Assembly: GCF_003148665.1 (NCBI RefSeq)
Contig: NZ_QGGQ01000001.1
Coordinates: forward strand, 513,762 to 577,761
Length of the DNA stretch: 64,000 nucleotides
DNA from: Maribacter polysiphoniae
Lineage (GTDB): Bacteria; Bacteroidota; Bacteroidia; Flavobacteriales; Flavobacteriaceae
Direction of reading: 5' to 3'
This document shows positions 53,712-63,000 of the stretch, in pieces. The translations under genes were made by a program, and so were the position numbers. Numbering within the stretch: position 1 is the stretch's first letter; each line of letters starts with the position of its first letter. The notes beneath the pieces were generated by a model that saw nothing but the letters and a program-made list of their open reading frames with translations, was not told the DNA's origin and did no database searches.

Positions 53712-54683
53712 ATGGATAATAAAGAGAAGATCGAGTCCCAAATATCAAAACTAGAGGAAAAATATAAGGATTCCGGTCAAGATCTAAGTTCGTATTTAGA
53801 CGGACTTCTTCATCAACGTTATCTTACGTATTGGGACTATATCCATTTAGATACCTTATTGAGCCTTCAAGTACCACGGACTTATTTTCCCGATGAGGAA
53901 ATCTTCATAATGTACCACCAAATTACAGAGTTGTATTTTAAGCTTATACTTCATGAGCAAAAACAGTTTGTAGACCATAAGGCGCAGGATGTTGATTTCT
54001 ATATAGAAAAGGCCAGGCGCATCAATAGTTACTTTGAAGCCCTGATATCCTCCTTCAGTATTATGATCAAAGGCATGGAACGGGAGCAGTTTCTGCAATA
54101 CAGAATGGCTCTTTTGCCAGCAAGCGGATTTCAATCGGCCCAGTACAGGATGATTGAAGTGTATGCCACACCCTTGGAGCATCTGGTACACCATACGGAA
54201 CGGGACCAATTTTCCCCCAATAATTCCATTGAGGATCTTTATGACCATATCTATTGGAAAAAGGGGGCCACTGATTTGGATACAGGAGAAAAGACACTGA
54301 CCTTAAGGCAATTTGAATACAGGTATACACCAAGACTGATCCGAATAGCCAAACAAGTAAAGGGCAGTACGATATACCATAAATATTTAGAACTTACAGA
54401 GGATAAAAGGAATAATAAAGGGCTGATAAAAGCGTTAAGGACATTGGATATAAATGCGAACATTAACTGGCCGTTGATGCATATGGGTTCTGCCCATAGG
54501 TACTTAGGAAAAGAAAGTGGCGGGATAGAGGCTACAGGAGGCACAAATTGGAAGGAATATTTGCCACCAAGTTTTCAAAAAGTCGTATTTTTCCCAGAAT
54601 TATATACACAAGAAGAGTTAAACGATTGGGGGAAACAATGGGTAGACCATTTGTTCAATCCGAATAAAATCATAAAACAATAA
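53712..54683 (+). CDS. kynA: Tryptophan 2,3-dioxygenase
   Basis: A 323-residue heme enzyme that opens L-tryptophan to N-formylkynurenine, the first step of the kynurenine pathway. LDTLLSLQVPRTYFPDEEIF and FIMYHQITELYFKLILHE hold the substrate-site His; QSAQYRMIEVYA follows; the proximal heme His is in LMHMGSAHRYLGKESGG with the substrate loop ATGGTNWKEYLPP. Slightly longer than proteobacterial enzymes. The stop TAA shares its last base with the ATG of the next gene. 3-hydroxyanthranilate dioxygenase of the same pathway is at 10867. Confidence 0.92.
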   Translation: MDNKEKIESQISKLEEKYKDSGQDLSSYLDGLLHQRYLTYWDYIHLDTLLSLQVPRTYFPDEEIFIMYHQITELYFKLILHEQKQFVDHKAQDVDFYIEKARRINSYFEALISSFSIMIKGMEREQFLQYRMALLPASGFQSAQYRMIEVYATPLEHLVHHTERDQFSPNNSIEDLYDHIYWKKGATDLDTGEKTLTLRQFEYRYTPRLIRIAKQVKGSTIYHKYLELTEDKRNNKGLIKALRTLDINANINWPLMHMGSAHRYLGKESGGIEATGGTNWKEYLPPSFQKVVFFPELYTQEELNDWGKQWVDHLFNPNKIIKQ

Positions 54684-55966
54684 TGCAAAAGTATTGGGGC
54701 ATCTTTACAGCGGCATTGCTACTATTTATTTCCTGTAAGGAAGAAAAAGCAGAACAATCCATCAAGAATGATCAAAATGAAATGGCCATTGTTCAAGAAC
54801 AGGCCATTGTAAAACGATATGGTTTCAACTTTGATGATTTCACGGTACAGCAAGACACGGTTCGTAATGGCGATAGTTTTGGGGAACTGATGTTGAGCAA
54901 TAAGGTAGACTATCCTAAAATCGCTAAAATCTCACAGGATTTCAAAGACACTTTCGATGTGCGTAAGATTCGTGTGGGTAAACCTTATGTTATCTTAAAA
55001 TCAAAGGATACCACAGAAACCGCACAAGTATTTATCTATGAGAACGATGCTATTAATTATACCGTGGTTGACCTCAGGGATAGTGTCGTGGCGTATAAGG
55101 ATAAAAAGGAAGTCAAATATATAGAGCGGGAAGCTTCCGGTATTATAGAAACATCGCTGTCCGAGGCCATACTCGATCAAGGCATCGATTATAATATTAC
55201 AAATAATTTATCCGAGGTTTATGCTTGGACTATAGATTTCTTTAGACTTCAAAAAGGGGATAGGTTTAAGGTGATTTATAAGGAAAGATACATCAACGAT
55301 TCCATTTATGCCGGTGCCGAACCGATACAAGCGGCTTACTTTGAGCATAATGGCAGGCCCATTTATGCCTTTGCCTATGAAAATGACTCCCTGAAACGGT
55401 TGGTTGATTATTTTGATGAGGAGGCCAATAATCTGAGAAGAACATTTTTAAGGGCACCTGTTAAGTTCAGTAGAATATCTTCAAGATATAATCTTAAAAG
55501 AAGAATACGATATTATGGATATAAAATCCGTCCCCATAAAGGAACCGACTATGCGGCACCGATAGGAACGCCAATAATGGCTACTGCCGACGGTACGGTA
55601 TCCGAATCGACCCGAAGGGGTGGTAACGGTAAATACGTAAAGATCCGTCATAATGGCACCTATTCTACCCAGTACCTGCATATGAAAAAGCAGAATGTTA
55701 AGAAAGGACAATTCGTACGGCAAGGAGATGTCATAGGATGGGTAGGTATGACCGGTAATACGGGAGGGCCACATGTATGCTACCGTTTTTGGAAGAATGG
55801 AAGGCAAGTAGACCCATTAAGAGAGGAATTACCTCAGGCAGAGCCTCTGGCGGAGGAGTTAAGACCTGATTATTTTGCTTTCATTGCCCCATTGAAAGAG
55901 CAATTGGATTGTATTGAATATATAGAAAAACCAAAAGAAGAAGAACTGCTAACACTTAACGAGTAA
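54683..55966 (+). CDS. M23-family metallopeptidase lipoprotein
   Basis: A 427-residue periplasmic zinc endopeptidase, probably cutting peptidoglycan cross-links. Lipobox LLLFISC (C18). The catalytic domain (about 255-400) has [14 protein letters not shown] (H285, D289), [16 protein letters not shown] and [14 protein letters not shown], the complete LytM/M23 zinc site. The N-terminal part is a LysM-like or OapA-like region ([19 protein letters not shown]). Overlaps kynA by one base and precedes pgi by one base, so all are cotranscribed. Confidence 0.92.
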   Translation: MQKYWGIFTAALLLFISCKEEKAEQSIKNDQNEMAIVQEQAIVKRYGFNFDDFTVQQDTVRNGDSFGELMLSNKVDYPKIAKISQDFKDTFDVRKIRVGKPYVILKSKDTTETAQVFIYENDAINYTVVDLRDSVVAYKDKKEVKYIEREASGIIETSLSEAILDQGIDYNITNNLSEVYAWTIDFFRLQKGDRFKVIYKERYINDSIYAGAEPIQAAYFEHNGRPIYAFAYENDSLKRLVDYFDEEANNLRRTFLRAPVKFSRISSRYNLKRRIRYYGYKIRPHKGTDYAAPIGTPIMATADGTVSESTRRGGNGKYVKIRHNGTYSTQYLHMKKQNVKKGQFVRQGDVIGWVGMTGNTGGPHVCYRFWKNGRQVDPLREELPQAEPLAEELRPDYFAFIAPLKEQLDCIEYIEKPKEEELLTLNE

Positions 55967-55967
55967 C

Positions 55968-57605
55968 ATGGCACTACAGAACACTGATCCGACAAAAACA
56001 CAAGCCTGGAAAAAACTTACCCAACATTACGCAACTACCAAAAACTCGCAATTAAAGGACTTGTTCGTTGCGGATAGTGGTCGGGCGAAGGATTTCAGCA
56101 TCCAATGGAATGATTTTTTATTTGATTTTTCGAAGAATAGGGTAACCAAAGAAACGTTATCATTATTGTTGGAGTTGGCCGATGAGGTTAATTTGAAGGA
56201 TGCCATTTCAAAATACTTTGATGGCGAAGCTATAAATCAAACAGAAAACAGGGCGGTATTGCATACGGCCTTACGGGCCAAGAAGTCCGATACCGTTTTG
56301 GTTGATGGTGTAGATGTGATACCTGAGGTCTACGAAGTAAAGGAACACATACGTTCTTTCTCTAAGGCGATTATCTCTGGGGAGAAAAAAGGGTATACTG
56401 GAAAAGCATTCACCGATGTCGTTAATATTGGCATTGGAGGGTCGGATTTGGGCCCTGCCATGGTTGTAGAGGCTCTAAAATTTTATAAAAACCATTTAAA
56501 GACCCATTTTGTCAGTAATGTGGATGGGGACCATGTGCACGAGGTTTTAAAGGAATTGGATCCGGAAACGACATTGTTTGTCGTGGTGTCAAAAACGTTT
56601 ACCACCCAGGAAACCTTGAGCAATGCCACAACAATTAAAAATTGGTTTTTAAAACAGGCTACCCAAGAAGATGTAGCCAAGCATTTTGCAGCCGTATCCA
56701 CGAATACTGAAAAAATATCCGAATTCGGAATAGCTGCTGAGAATGTGTTTCCTATGTGGGATTGGGTCGGTGGCCGTTTTTCATTATGGAGTGCGGTTGG
56801 GATTACCATTGCACTAGCCGTAGGCTATGAAAATTTCGATGGACTCTTAAAGGGTGCCAACGCGATGGATGAACATTTTGAAAGCACGGAATTCGATAGT
56901 AATATTCCGGTGATTATGGCGTTGCTTAGTGTTTGGTATAATAATTTCCATAAGGCTGAAACCGAGGCGATAATTCCCTATACCCAATATTTGAGTAGGT
57001 TCTCTGCGTATTTGCAACAGGGTATTATGGAGAGTAATGGTAAGAGTGTAGACCGTAACGGTAACCCCGTCGATTACCAAACAGGAACCATTATATGGGG
57101 AGAGCCGGGTACGAATGCCCAGCATGCCTTCTTTCAATTGATCCATCAAGGGACCAAATTGATTCCTGCGGATTTTATTGGTTTCAAGGAATCCCTTCAT
57201 GGCGATACCGACCATCACAATAAGTTGATGGCCAACTTTTTTGCACAGACCGAAGCTTTAATGAATGGCAAAACGGTTGATGAGGTTCGCAGTGAACTCG
57301 AAGGAAAGAATCTGTCTGAAGCAGAAATCTCAAAATTGCTTCCCTTTAAGGTTTTTGCGGGTAACAAACCCACCAATACCTTTTTGATAAATAAACTTAC
57401 CCCACAGAGTCTTGGGGCTTTGATCGCGGCTTATGAGCACAAGATCTTTGTTCAAGGTGTGATTTGGAACATCTTTAGTTATGATCAATGGGGTGTTGAA
57501 CTGGGAAAACAATTGGCAACGAATATCCTTAAGGATATTGATGGTTTGGAAATATCCGATCATGACACCTCTACATTGAATCTTTTGCAAAATTTTAAGA
57601 AATAA
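55968..57605 (+). CDS. pgi: Glucose-6-phosphate isomerase
   Basis: A 545-residue cytosolic enzyme interconverting glucose 6-phosphate and fructose 6-phosphate. [33 protein letters not shown] (phosphate-binding), [34 protein letters not shown] and the C-terminal catalytic Lys region [15 protein letters not shown] are all in place. Last gene of the DUF3108-kynA-M23-pgi run. Confidence 0.96.
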   Translation: MALQNTDPTKTQAWKKLTQHYATTKNSQLKDLFVADSGRAKDFSIQWNDFLFDFSKNRVTKETLSLLLELADEVNLKDAISKYFDGEAINQTENRAVLHTALRAKKSDTVLVDGVDVIPEVYEVKEHIRSFSKAIISGEKKGYTGKAFTDVVNIGIGGSDLGPAMVVEALKFYKNHLKTHFVSNVDGDHVHEVLKELDPETTLFVVVSKTFTTQETLSNATTIKNWFLKQATQEDVAKHFAAVSTNTEKISEFGIAAENVFPMWDWVGGRFSLWSAVGITIALAVGYENFDGLLKGANAMDEHFESTEFDSNIPVIMALLSVWYNNFHKAETEAIIPYTQYLSRFSAYLQQGIMESNGKSVDRNGNPVDYQTGTIIWGEPGTNAQHAFFQLIHQGTKLIPADFIGFKESLHGDTDHHNKLMANFFAQTEALMNGKTVDEVRSELEGKNLSEAEISKLLPFKVFAGNKPTNTFLINKLTPQSLGALIAAYEHKIFVQGVIWNIFSYDQWGVELGKQLATNILKDIDGLEISDHDTSTLNLLQNFKK

Positions 57606-57778
57606 AGCAGATTATTTTCATTTCTTAATAAAGGTTGATAACTTATTGTCTGTCAGCCCGAATTAGTGTTTTTTTATGTTAATTTTAACACGCTAAATTT
57701 AACATAGGCTTAATATACGGTCCATTAAAAAAGATCACATTTGCACTTTGTATTAAACCAAATTAAACACTCAAAAAA

Positions 57779-60379
57779 ATGAAAAGAATGTACATGGTCT
57801 TGGCAGCATTTTTAATGACTGCTATGGCATTTTCACAAGAAACGATCACCGGTACCATATTGGACGGTGAGACTAGTGATCCACTACCGGGTGCCAGTAT
57901 TGTTGTAAAGGGAACAACAAAGGGCGCAACCACGGATTTTGATGGTAAATTTACTTTAAGTGTAACTGATGGTTCAGGAACTCTGGTTATTTCTTACTTG
58001 GGTTATGTAACCAAAAGTGTAGCTTTTAAAAGTGCTGGAAGTATTGGTTCTGTGACTTTAGAACCGGATGCCCAACAATTGGGAGAAGTTGTTGTTGTCG
58101 GTTCTGGTGTAATTGATTTGGCTGAAGACAGACAAACCCCAATTGCAGTAACTACTGTTACCGCTGCTGATATTGAACAAAAAACCGGAAATTTTGATTT
58201 ACCGGAAGTTTTGAAATCTACACCTTCTGTACAAAACGTTAAAGGTGGCGGTTTCGGTGATGGTCAAATGTATTTAAGAGGTTTTGACCAAACGAATACT
58301 GCTTTCTTACTCAATGGTCAGCCTATCAATGGTGTCGAGGATGGAAAAATGTATTGGTCAAACTGGACAGGGGTATTGGACATCGCCAATGCTGTTCAGG
58401 TACAAAGAGGTTTGGGGTCTTCCAAATTGGCTATATCATCGGTGGGTGGTACGGTAAACATTGTTACCAAGACAGTTGACTTAAAAGAAGGAGGTTTTGT
58501 TAAATCAATGGTAGGTAACGATGATTACCTGAAAACTTCTGCTTATTACTCAACTGGTTTAATGGAAAATGGTTGGGCATTTTCTGCATTGTTAGGTCAC
58601 TGGCAAGGTGATGGTTACATGCAAGGAGCTAAAGGTCAGGGACAGACTTATTTCTTATCTGCTGGGTATAAATTAAATGACAACCATATTTTCAACTTTT
58701 TAATTACTGGAGCTCCACAATGGCATGGATCAGCAGGAGGAGCCAGTATTTCTGATTATCTTGATAAAGGCCGTAGATACAATGATTGGTGGGGTTATTA
58801 TAAAGGAGAAGAATATGCAGGAGGTAGAAACTATTATCACAAACCAATTCTTAACTTAAGCTGGGATTGGAAAATTAGTGAAGATTCTAATTTATCAACT
58901 GTAGCTTATGCTTCTTTTGGTCGAGGTGGATTTGCTTATCCTGAAGGAAGATCCTTTTACAGTTTTAGGGATGCAAACGATTTAATTGACTATGATGCTA
59001 TTGAGGCAAATAATTTAGCTAATCCAGATGCGGATAATTATGTAAAAAGCTCAATAAATTCCCATAACTGGTTCGGGTTGGTTGCTAACTATGAAAAAGA
59101 TTTCAATGAAAACTTGAGTTTTAATGTTGGGGTTGACGCGAGATCTTATAACGGAATACATTTTAGAACGGCTGCTGATTTGATGGGTGCTACACCAACT
59201 TACACAAGTGGATATAGTGGCACATATAATTTAACTAAGAGTTTAGGTTATAATCCTTGGTCCAATACCTTCAAATTAACAGACACTGATCATACAGATA
59301 GGTTTTCATACGATTATGAAGAAGTTATCAATTACATAGGTATGTTTACCCAATTGGAATATGCTACCGATAACTATTCTGTTTATGCCCAAGGTGCGGT
59401 TTCTAGCCAATCACACGTAAAAACGGATTATTGGAATTATGCAACCTCGGAAGAAGCGGAAAAAATTACAAATCCTGGGTTTAATGCCAAATTAGGTGGT
59501 TCATACAACCTTAATGAAGACAATATCGTTTATGCCAATGCAGGTTATTATTCTCGTCAACCTTTTCATGATGACTTATTTACAAATATTAGAAGTTCAA
59601 ATGAGTTAAATCCTTTTGGGGATGAAAACCAAAAAATAACAGGCTTGGAACTTGGTTATAATTTTAAAAGTGAGTTTATTTCGGTTAATGCCAATGTTTA
59701 CCATACCATCTGGGATAACAGAATTCTTTCTTCGGCCGATGATATAGACGGCGATAGCGTTTCCGATGAATTTACCCAATCTAGTGGTATCAAGGAAATT
59801 CACCAAGGTGTTGAATTGGAAGTGTTTACAAGACCAGTAAGAGGATTAAAGGTTAATGGTTTTGTATCTATCGGTAATTGGTATTATGACGGGAATGTAG
59901 AAACTAGAACGTATGATATCAATGATGTATTGTTGAGTTCAGGAGATATTGCGTATGTGAATGATGCTAAAGTAGGTAATGCGGCACAGATAACTGCTGG
60001 GGCAAACGCATTCTGGAATATTGCAGGAGGTTTTTCCGCAGATGCGTCATTTAATTATTACGATAATTTATATGCAAATATTGACTTGACTTCTACCGAG
60101 TTTGAAACACAGGATAATAGAGGTTCTTTACTTTTACCTTCTTATACTAACGTAGATTTAGGGGGTACCTATAAAATGTTTGTAGGTAAAGAAAAAGATA
60201 AGTCTCTTGCTTTTCGTTTAAACATCAACAACCTATTCGATGAATTTTATATTGAAAATTCTTCTACTAGTAATTATGCCGAAGCTGGAGATGATACTTG
60301 GAAAGGTGTGAATACCAGTAATAGGGTTGACTTAGGTTATGGTCTTACTTGGAATTTTTCAATACGATACAATTTCTAA
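57779..60379 (+). CDS. SusC-like/CirA TonB-dependent receptor with CarboxypepD_reg-like domain
   Basis: An 866-residue outer-membrane receptor. Signal peptide (MVLAAFLMTAMAFSQ), carboxypeptidase-regulatory-like domain at about 22-95 (GTILDGETSDPLPGASIVVK, TTDFDGKFTLSV), the plug at about 105-235 (MYLRGFDQTNTAFLLNGQPI, SVGGTVNIVTK), then the barrel ending LGYGLTWNFSIRYNF. No SusD gene follows; a terminator does. Codon choice (AAA, TTA, GGT, GCT-rich) is more A+T-ending than in its neighbours, as for a highly expressed gene or a transferred one. The ligand is unknown. Confidence 0.9.
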   Translation: MKRMYMVLAAFLMTAMAFSQETITGTILDGETSDPLPGASIVVKGTTKGATTDFDGKFTLSVTDGSGTLVISYLGYVTKSVAFKSAGSIGSVTLEPDAQQLGEVVVVGSGVIDLAEDRQTPIAVTTVTAADIEQKTGNFDLPEVLKSTPSVQNVKGGGFGDGQMYLRGFDQTNTAFLLNGQPINGVEDGKMYWSNWTGVLDIANAVQVQRGLGSSKLAISSVGGTVNIVTKTVDLKEGGFVKSMVGNDDYLKTSAYYSTGLMENGWAFSALLGHWQGDGYMQGAKGQGQTYFLSAGYKLNDNHIFNFLITGAPQWHGSAGGASISDYLDKGRRYNDWWGYYKGEEYAGGRNYYHKPILNLSWDWKISEDSNLSTVAYASFGRGGFAYPEGRSFYSFRDANDLIDYDAIEANNLANPDADNYVKSSINSHNWFGLVANYEKDFNENLSFNVGVDARSYNGIHFRTAADLMGATPTYTSGYSGTYNLTKSLGYNPWSNTFKLTDTDHTDRFSYDYEEVINYIGMFTQLEYATDNYSVYAQGAVSSQSHVKTDYWNYATSEEAEKITNPGFNAKLGGSYNLNEDNIVYANAGYYSRQPFHDDLFTNIRSSNELNPFGDENQKITGLELGYNFKSEFISVNANVYHTIWDNRILSSADDIDGDSVSDEFTQSSGIKEIHQGVELEVFTRPVRGLKVNGFVSIGNWYYDGNVETRTYDINDVLLSSGDIAYVNDAKVGNAAQITAGANAFWNIAGGFSADASFNYYDNLYANIDLTSTEFETQDNRGSLLLPSYTNVDLGGTYKMFVGKEKDKSLAFRLNINNLFDEFYIENSSTSNYAEAGDDTWKGVNTSNRVDLGYGLTWNFSIRYNF

Positions 60380-60402
60380 GGATAGTATAAATAATATAAT
60401 GT

Positions 60403-60435
60403 AAAAACCCTGACGGTAACGTCAGGGTTTTTTTT
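60403..60435 (+). terminator. Intrinsic terminator after the SusC-like gene
   Basis: AAAAACCCTGACG (60403-60415) / CGTCAGGGTTTT (from 60420), loop GTAA, then T8 ending at 60435. Confidence 0.9.
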
Positions 60436-60506
60436 ATGCTCAAAAAGCAACTGTTTTTGAAAGGCTAACTAATGGGTATCAATTTCGAACACTGATGTTA
60501 TAGGGG

Positions 60507-61001
60507 CTATTTACCCTCGTTTTTTTTAACCGTTTCCTTTCTAGAGAGCAGCAGGGGCAAGGATACTCCAATAGTAATCGCTATTAGAATGAATAAGGTG
60601 GTAAAACCATTATAGAATATGGAAACGATCAATTCCACTTTTTGGGGGTTTCCTTCTTCCATAAAAGTAAAGGACATAATAGACAGTACGGTTTCATAGG
60701 CATAATACCCTGGAATCATTGGAATAACGGCAGGAATCGAAAAAACGACCGGCGGATGATGGACCTTGTGGGCCAAAGGGCTACTTAAAATCCCAACAAA
60801 ACTGGCTGCCACTAAACTTGACAATACGATATTCACATTAAAATGAATAAGCAGGAATTTTACAAGACCTGCGGCGAACCCCAAAAAAAATACGACCAAA
60901 ATGGTTTTACGGGGAATATTGAATAATATTCCAAATCCAACAGCCGCAATACCTGACCATATCGATAACTCCGATACCTTAATTATAGCTTCTTCCATCA
61001 A
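60507..61001 (-). CDS. Threonine/serine exporter, small subunit (ThrE_2)
   Basis: A 164-residue inner-membrane protein with four to five helices (AAVGFGILFNIPRKTILVVF, VVFSIPAVIPMIPGYYAYE, LFILIAITIGVSLPLLL). The P-x-V-x-P-M-I-P-G block is the ThrE_2/DUF3815 signature. It overlaps the large subunit gene by 4 bases. In Corynebacterium the two parts form one protein; here they are split, as in many bacteria. Confidence 0.88.
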   Translation of the reverse strand: MMEEAIIKVSELSIWSGIAAVGFGILFNIPRKTILVVFFLGFAAGLVKFLLIHFNVNIVLSSLVAASFVGILSSPLAHKVHHPPVVFSIPAVIPMIPGYYAYETVLSIMSFTFMEEGNPQKVELIVSIFYNGFTTLFILIAITIGVSLPLLLSRKETVKKNEGK

Positions 61002-61756
61002 TTCAATTGAAATAGTAACATAGTAAGAAAAAGTCCAAGGGCAATAGATAGAAAGGTCATTGCCCCATTTGTGAATCTAACCATGCCATTCAGTATGTTG
61101 TTGTCCAATAGATCCGTAAAGGAATTTATTAGGGGAACCCCAGGAACTAAAAACAACACAGAGGTTGCCAAGGCAGCTTGGGGGTGACTCCCTAAATTAT
61201 ACGACACACCCAATGAAGCAAGGAAAGAGGCGCAAAAGGAGGCCAGGAACGTTGCTATATAACCGTTGATTTTGTGGTTATGGGCGGTTTGTAGAATAAA
61301 CAGGCCTAATAAAGTACTGATGAAGGCCACGAGCATATTTAGATAATCCCCCTTGAAAATATTGCAAAACCCCGCACCAGAGAGACTTACGGCTATAAGG
61401 ACTATGGATCTGGGATACCTGGTATGTGATTTTATGATATGTAATTCTTTTTCTATTTGCGCTATGGTCCAATCATCCCTTAAAGCACTCCAACTCGCTC
61501 TGCTAATGGAAGAAATGGTAGAAAAATTGATTCGGTACTTAGGTATTTTCTTGACTCTCGTGAAAGTTGCCTCAGTTTCATTATCGGTAACGGTTAAAAC
61601 CAGGGTTTTGTGGGTGACCATACTATAGGCCTGGCAATTTAAGGTGGAAGCGAATCGGGTAAGACTTAAATTTATTCTGTTTGTATTAGCTCCTGATACC
61701 ATTAATAGGGAGGATATGTCCAACAGTAGATCCGCCGTTTTTTTAAGCTTGTCCAT
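60998..61756 (-). CDS. Threonine/serine exporter, large subunit (ThrE)
   Basis: A 252-residue protein with a cytosolic N-terminal region (LLMVSGANTNRINLSLTRF) and about five helices (GDYLNMLVAFISTLLGLFIL, ATFLASFCASFLASLGVSY, FLVPGVPLINSFTDLLDN). The FLVPGVPLINS block is the DUF1212/ThrE signature. It would export L-threonine or L-serine together with the overlapping small subunit; substrate in this lineage is inferred. Confidence 0.88.
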   Translation of the reverse strand: MDKLKKTADLLLDISSLLMVSGANTNRINLSLTRFASTLNCQAYSMVTHKTLVLTVTDNETEATFTRVKKIPKYRINFSTISSISRASWSALRDDWTIAQIEKELHIIKSHTRYPRSIVLIAVSLSGAGFCNIFKGDYLNMLVAFISTLLGLFILQTAHNHKINGYIATFLASFCASFLASLGVSYNLGSHPQAALATSVLFLVPGVPLINSFTDLLDNNILNGMVRFTNGAMTFLSIALGLFLTMLLFQLN

Positions 61757-61888
61757 AATGTTTATGCATATGAGAAAAGAAAAAGCAAAATTACTGTTTT
61801 TGGAGGTTCGTGGTATAAGGCGTAGTTCTTATTTTTTATGCGTAAAAAGTAGTATTTTTAAGCAATCATATTAATCAACTTAAATATT

Positions 61889-62344
61889 ATGGAAGAACCA
61901 GGACTTGCATATCAATGGGTACTGCAATTACACTCGTATTTGGCTTATGTGGCACTAGCTGTTTTATTTTTGGCCGTTGCCAATGCCATCATCGGTTTGG
62001 TAAGCAATAAAATGTTTTTACCGCAAAAAGATTTTAGATTGAGCCTATTCGCTCTTATCCTATGTCATTTACAACTTTTGGTAGGTCTTTTACTTTTCTT
62101 TGTATCCCCCAACGGTTTGAATGCTATTCAGCAATTGGGTATGGGAGGAATGGATTCGGCTTCCCGATTGTTGGCCGTTGAACATCCTTTTATCAACATT
62201 ATTGCTTTGGTTTTGATTACCATAGGCTGGTCTAGGCATAAGAAGTTTATGGAAGGCAATAAAAAATTCAAAAGTATCGCTATATTTTACGGACTTGGCT
62301 TGGTACTTATCTTGAGTAGAATCCCATGGACACAATGGTTATAG
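61889..62344 (+). CDS. Conserved four-helix membrane protein
   Basis: A 151-residue inner-membrane protein with four helices (YLAYVALAVLFLAVANAIIG; LSLFALILCHLQLLVGLLLF; PFINIIALVLITIGWSRH; IAIFYGLGLVLILSRI). Histidines sit at helix ends (LQLHSYL, CHLQLL, EHPFIN), a pattern that could bind heme b, and homologues are sometimes labelled cytochrome b. No proof of heme binding from sequence. Function unknown. Confidence 0.78.
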   Translation: MEEPGLAYQWVLQLHSYLAYVALAVLFLAVANAIIGLVSNKMFLPQKDFRLSLFALILCHLQLLVGLLLFFVSPNGLNAIQQLGMGGMDSASRLLAVEHPFINIIALVLITIGWSRHKKFMEGNKKFKSIAIFYGLGLVLILSRIPWTQWL

Positions 62345-62403
62345 GAAAATTTGACGCTACTTTTTAGCTTATAAAATAGAATTCAAATATAAAAACAACA
62401 ATA

Positions 62404-62997
62404 ATGAAAAATGTCTTACTAGTAGTAACCTTACTTTTTTCCATGCTGGGTTTTTCCCAAGAAAAATCATTGTTCAACGGTGAAGATCTTACCGGGTGGA
62501 CGGTCTATGGTACCGAAAAATGGTATGCTGAGGATGGTTTATTGGTTTGTGAAAGTGGACCTGATAAACAATATGGGTACCTGGCCACTAATGAACACTA
62601 CAAGGACTTTACACTTACACTGGAGTTTAAGCAGGAAGCGGATGGCAATAGTGGTGTTTTTATACGATCTACAGTAGAAGGTACTAAGGTTAGTGGCTGG
62701 CAGGTAGAGGTCGCTCCCCCAGGACATAACACGGGTGGTGTTTACGAATCTTATGGGCGTGGTTGGTTGATTAAACCGGACCCTGAGAAAGACAAGGCCT
62801 TGAAGATGGGGGAATGGAATGAGATGAAAATCCGCGTCTATGGTGATAAACTAACCTCTTGGTTGAATGGAGTGGAGATGGTCACCATTCGGGATGAAAA
62901 AATAGGTGCCGGTGAAGGGTCTATTGCCTTACAAATCCATGATGGTGGTGGTATAAAGGTCAAGTGGAGAAATATTAAGATCGCCTTGCCACAATAA
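62404..62997 (+). CDS. Secreted DUF1080 (3-keto-disaccharide hydrolase-like) protein
   Basis: A 197-residue exported protein; signal peptide VLLVVTLLFSMLGFSQ. The whole mature part is one concanavalin-like DUF1080 domain: SLFNGEDLTGWTVYGTEKWY, FTLTLEFKQEADGNSGVFIR, GWQVEVAPPGHNTGGVYES and GSIALQIHDGGGIKVKWRNI. Members include 3-keto-glycoside hydrolases and carbohydrate-binding proteins. It ends 3 bases from the convergent gene, with no terminator between. Confidence 0.88.
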   Translation: MKNVLLVVTLLFSMLGFSQEKSLFNGEDLTGWTVYGTEKWYAEDGLLVCESGPDKQYGYLATNEHYKDFTLTLEFKQEADGNSGVFIRSTVEGTKVSGWQVEVAPPGHNTGGVYESYGRGWLIKPDPEKDKALKMGEWNEMKIRVYGDKLTSWLNGVEMVTIRDEKIGAGEGSIALQIHDGGGIKVKWRNIKIALPQ

Positions 62998-63000
62998 AGC

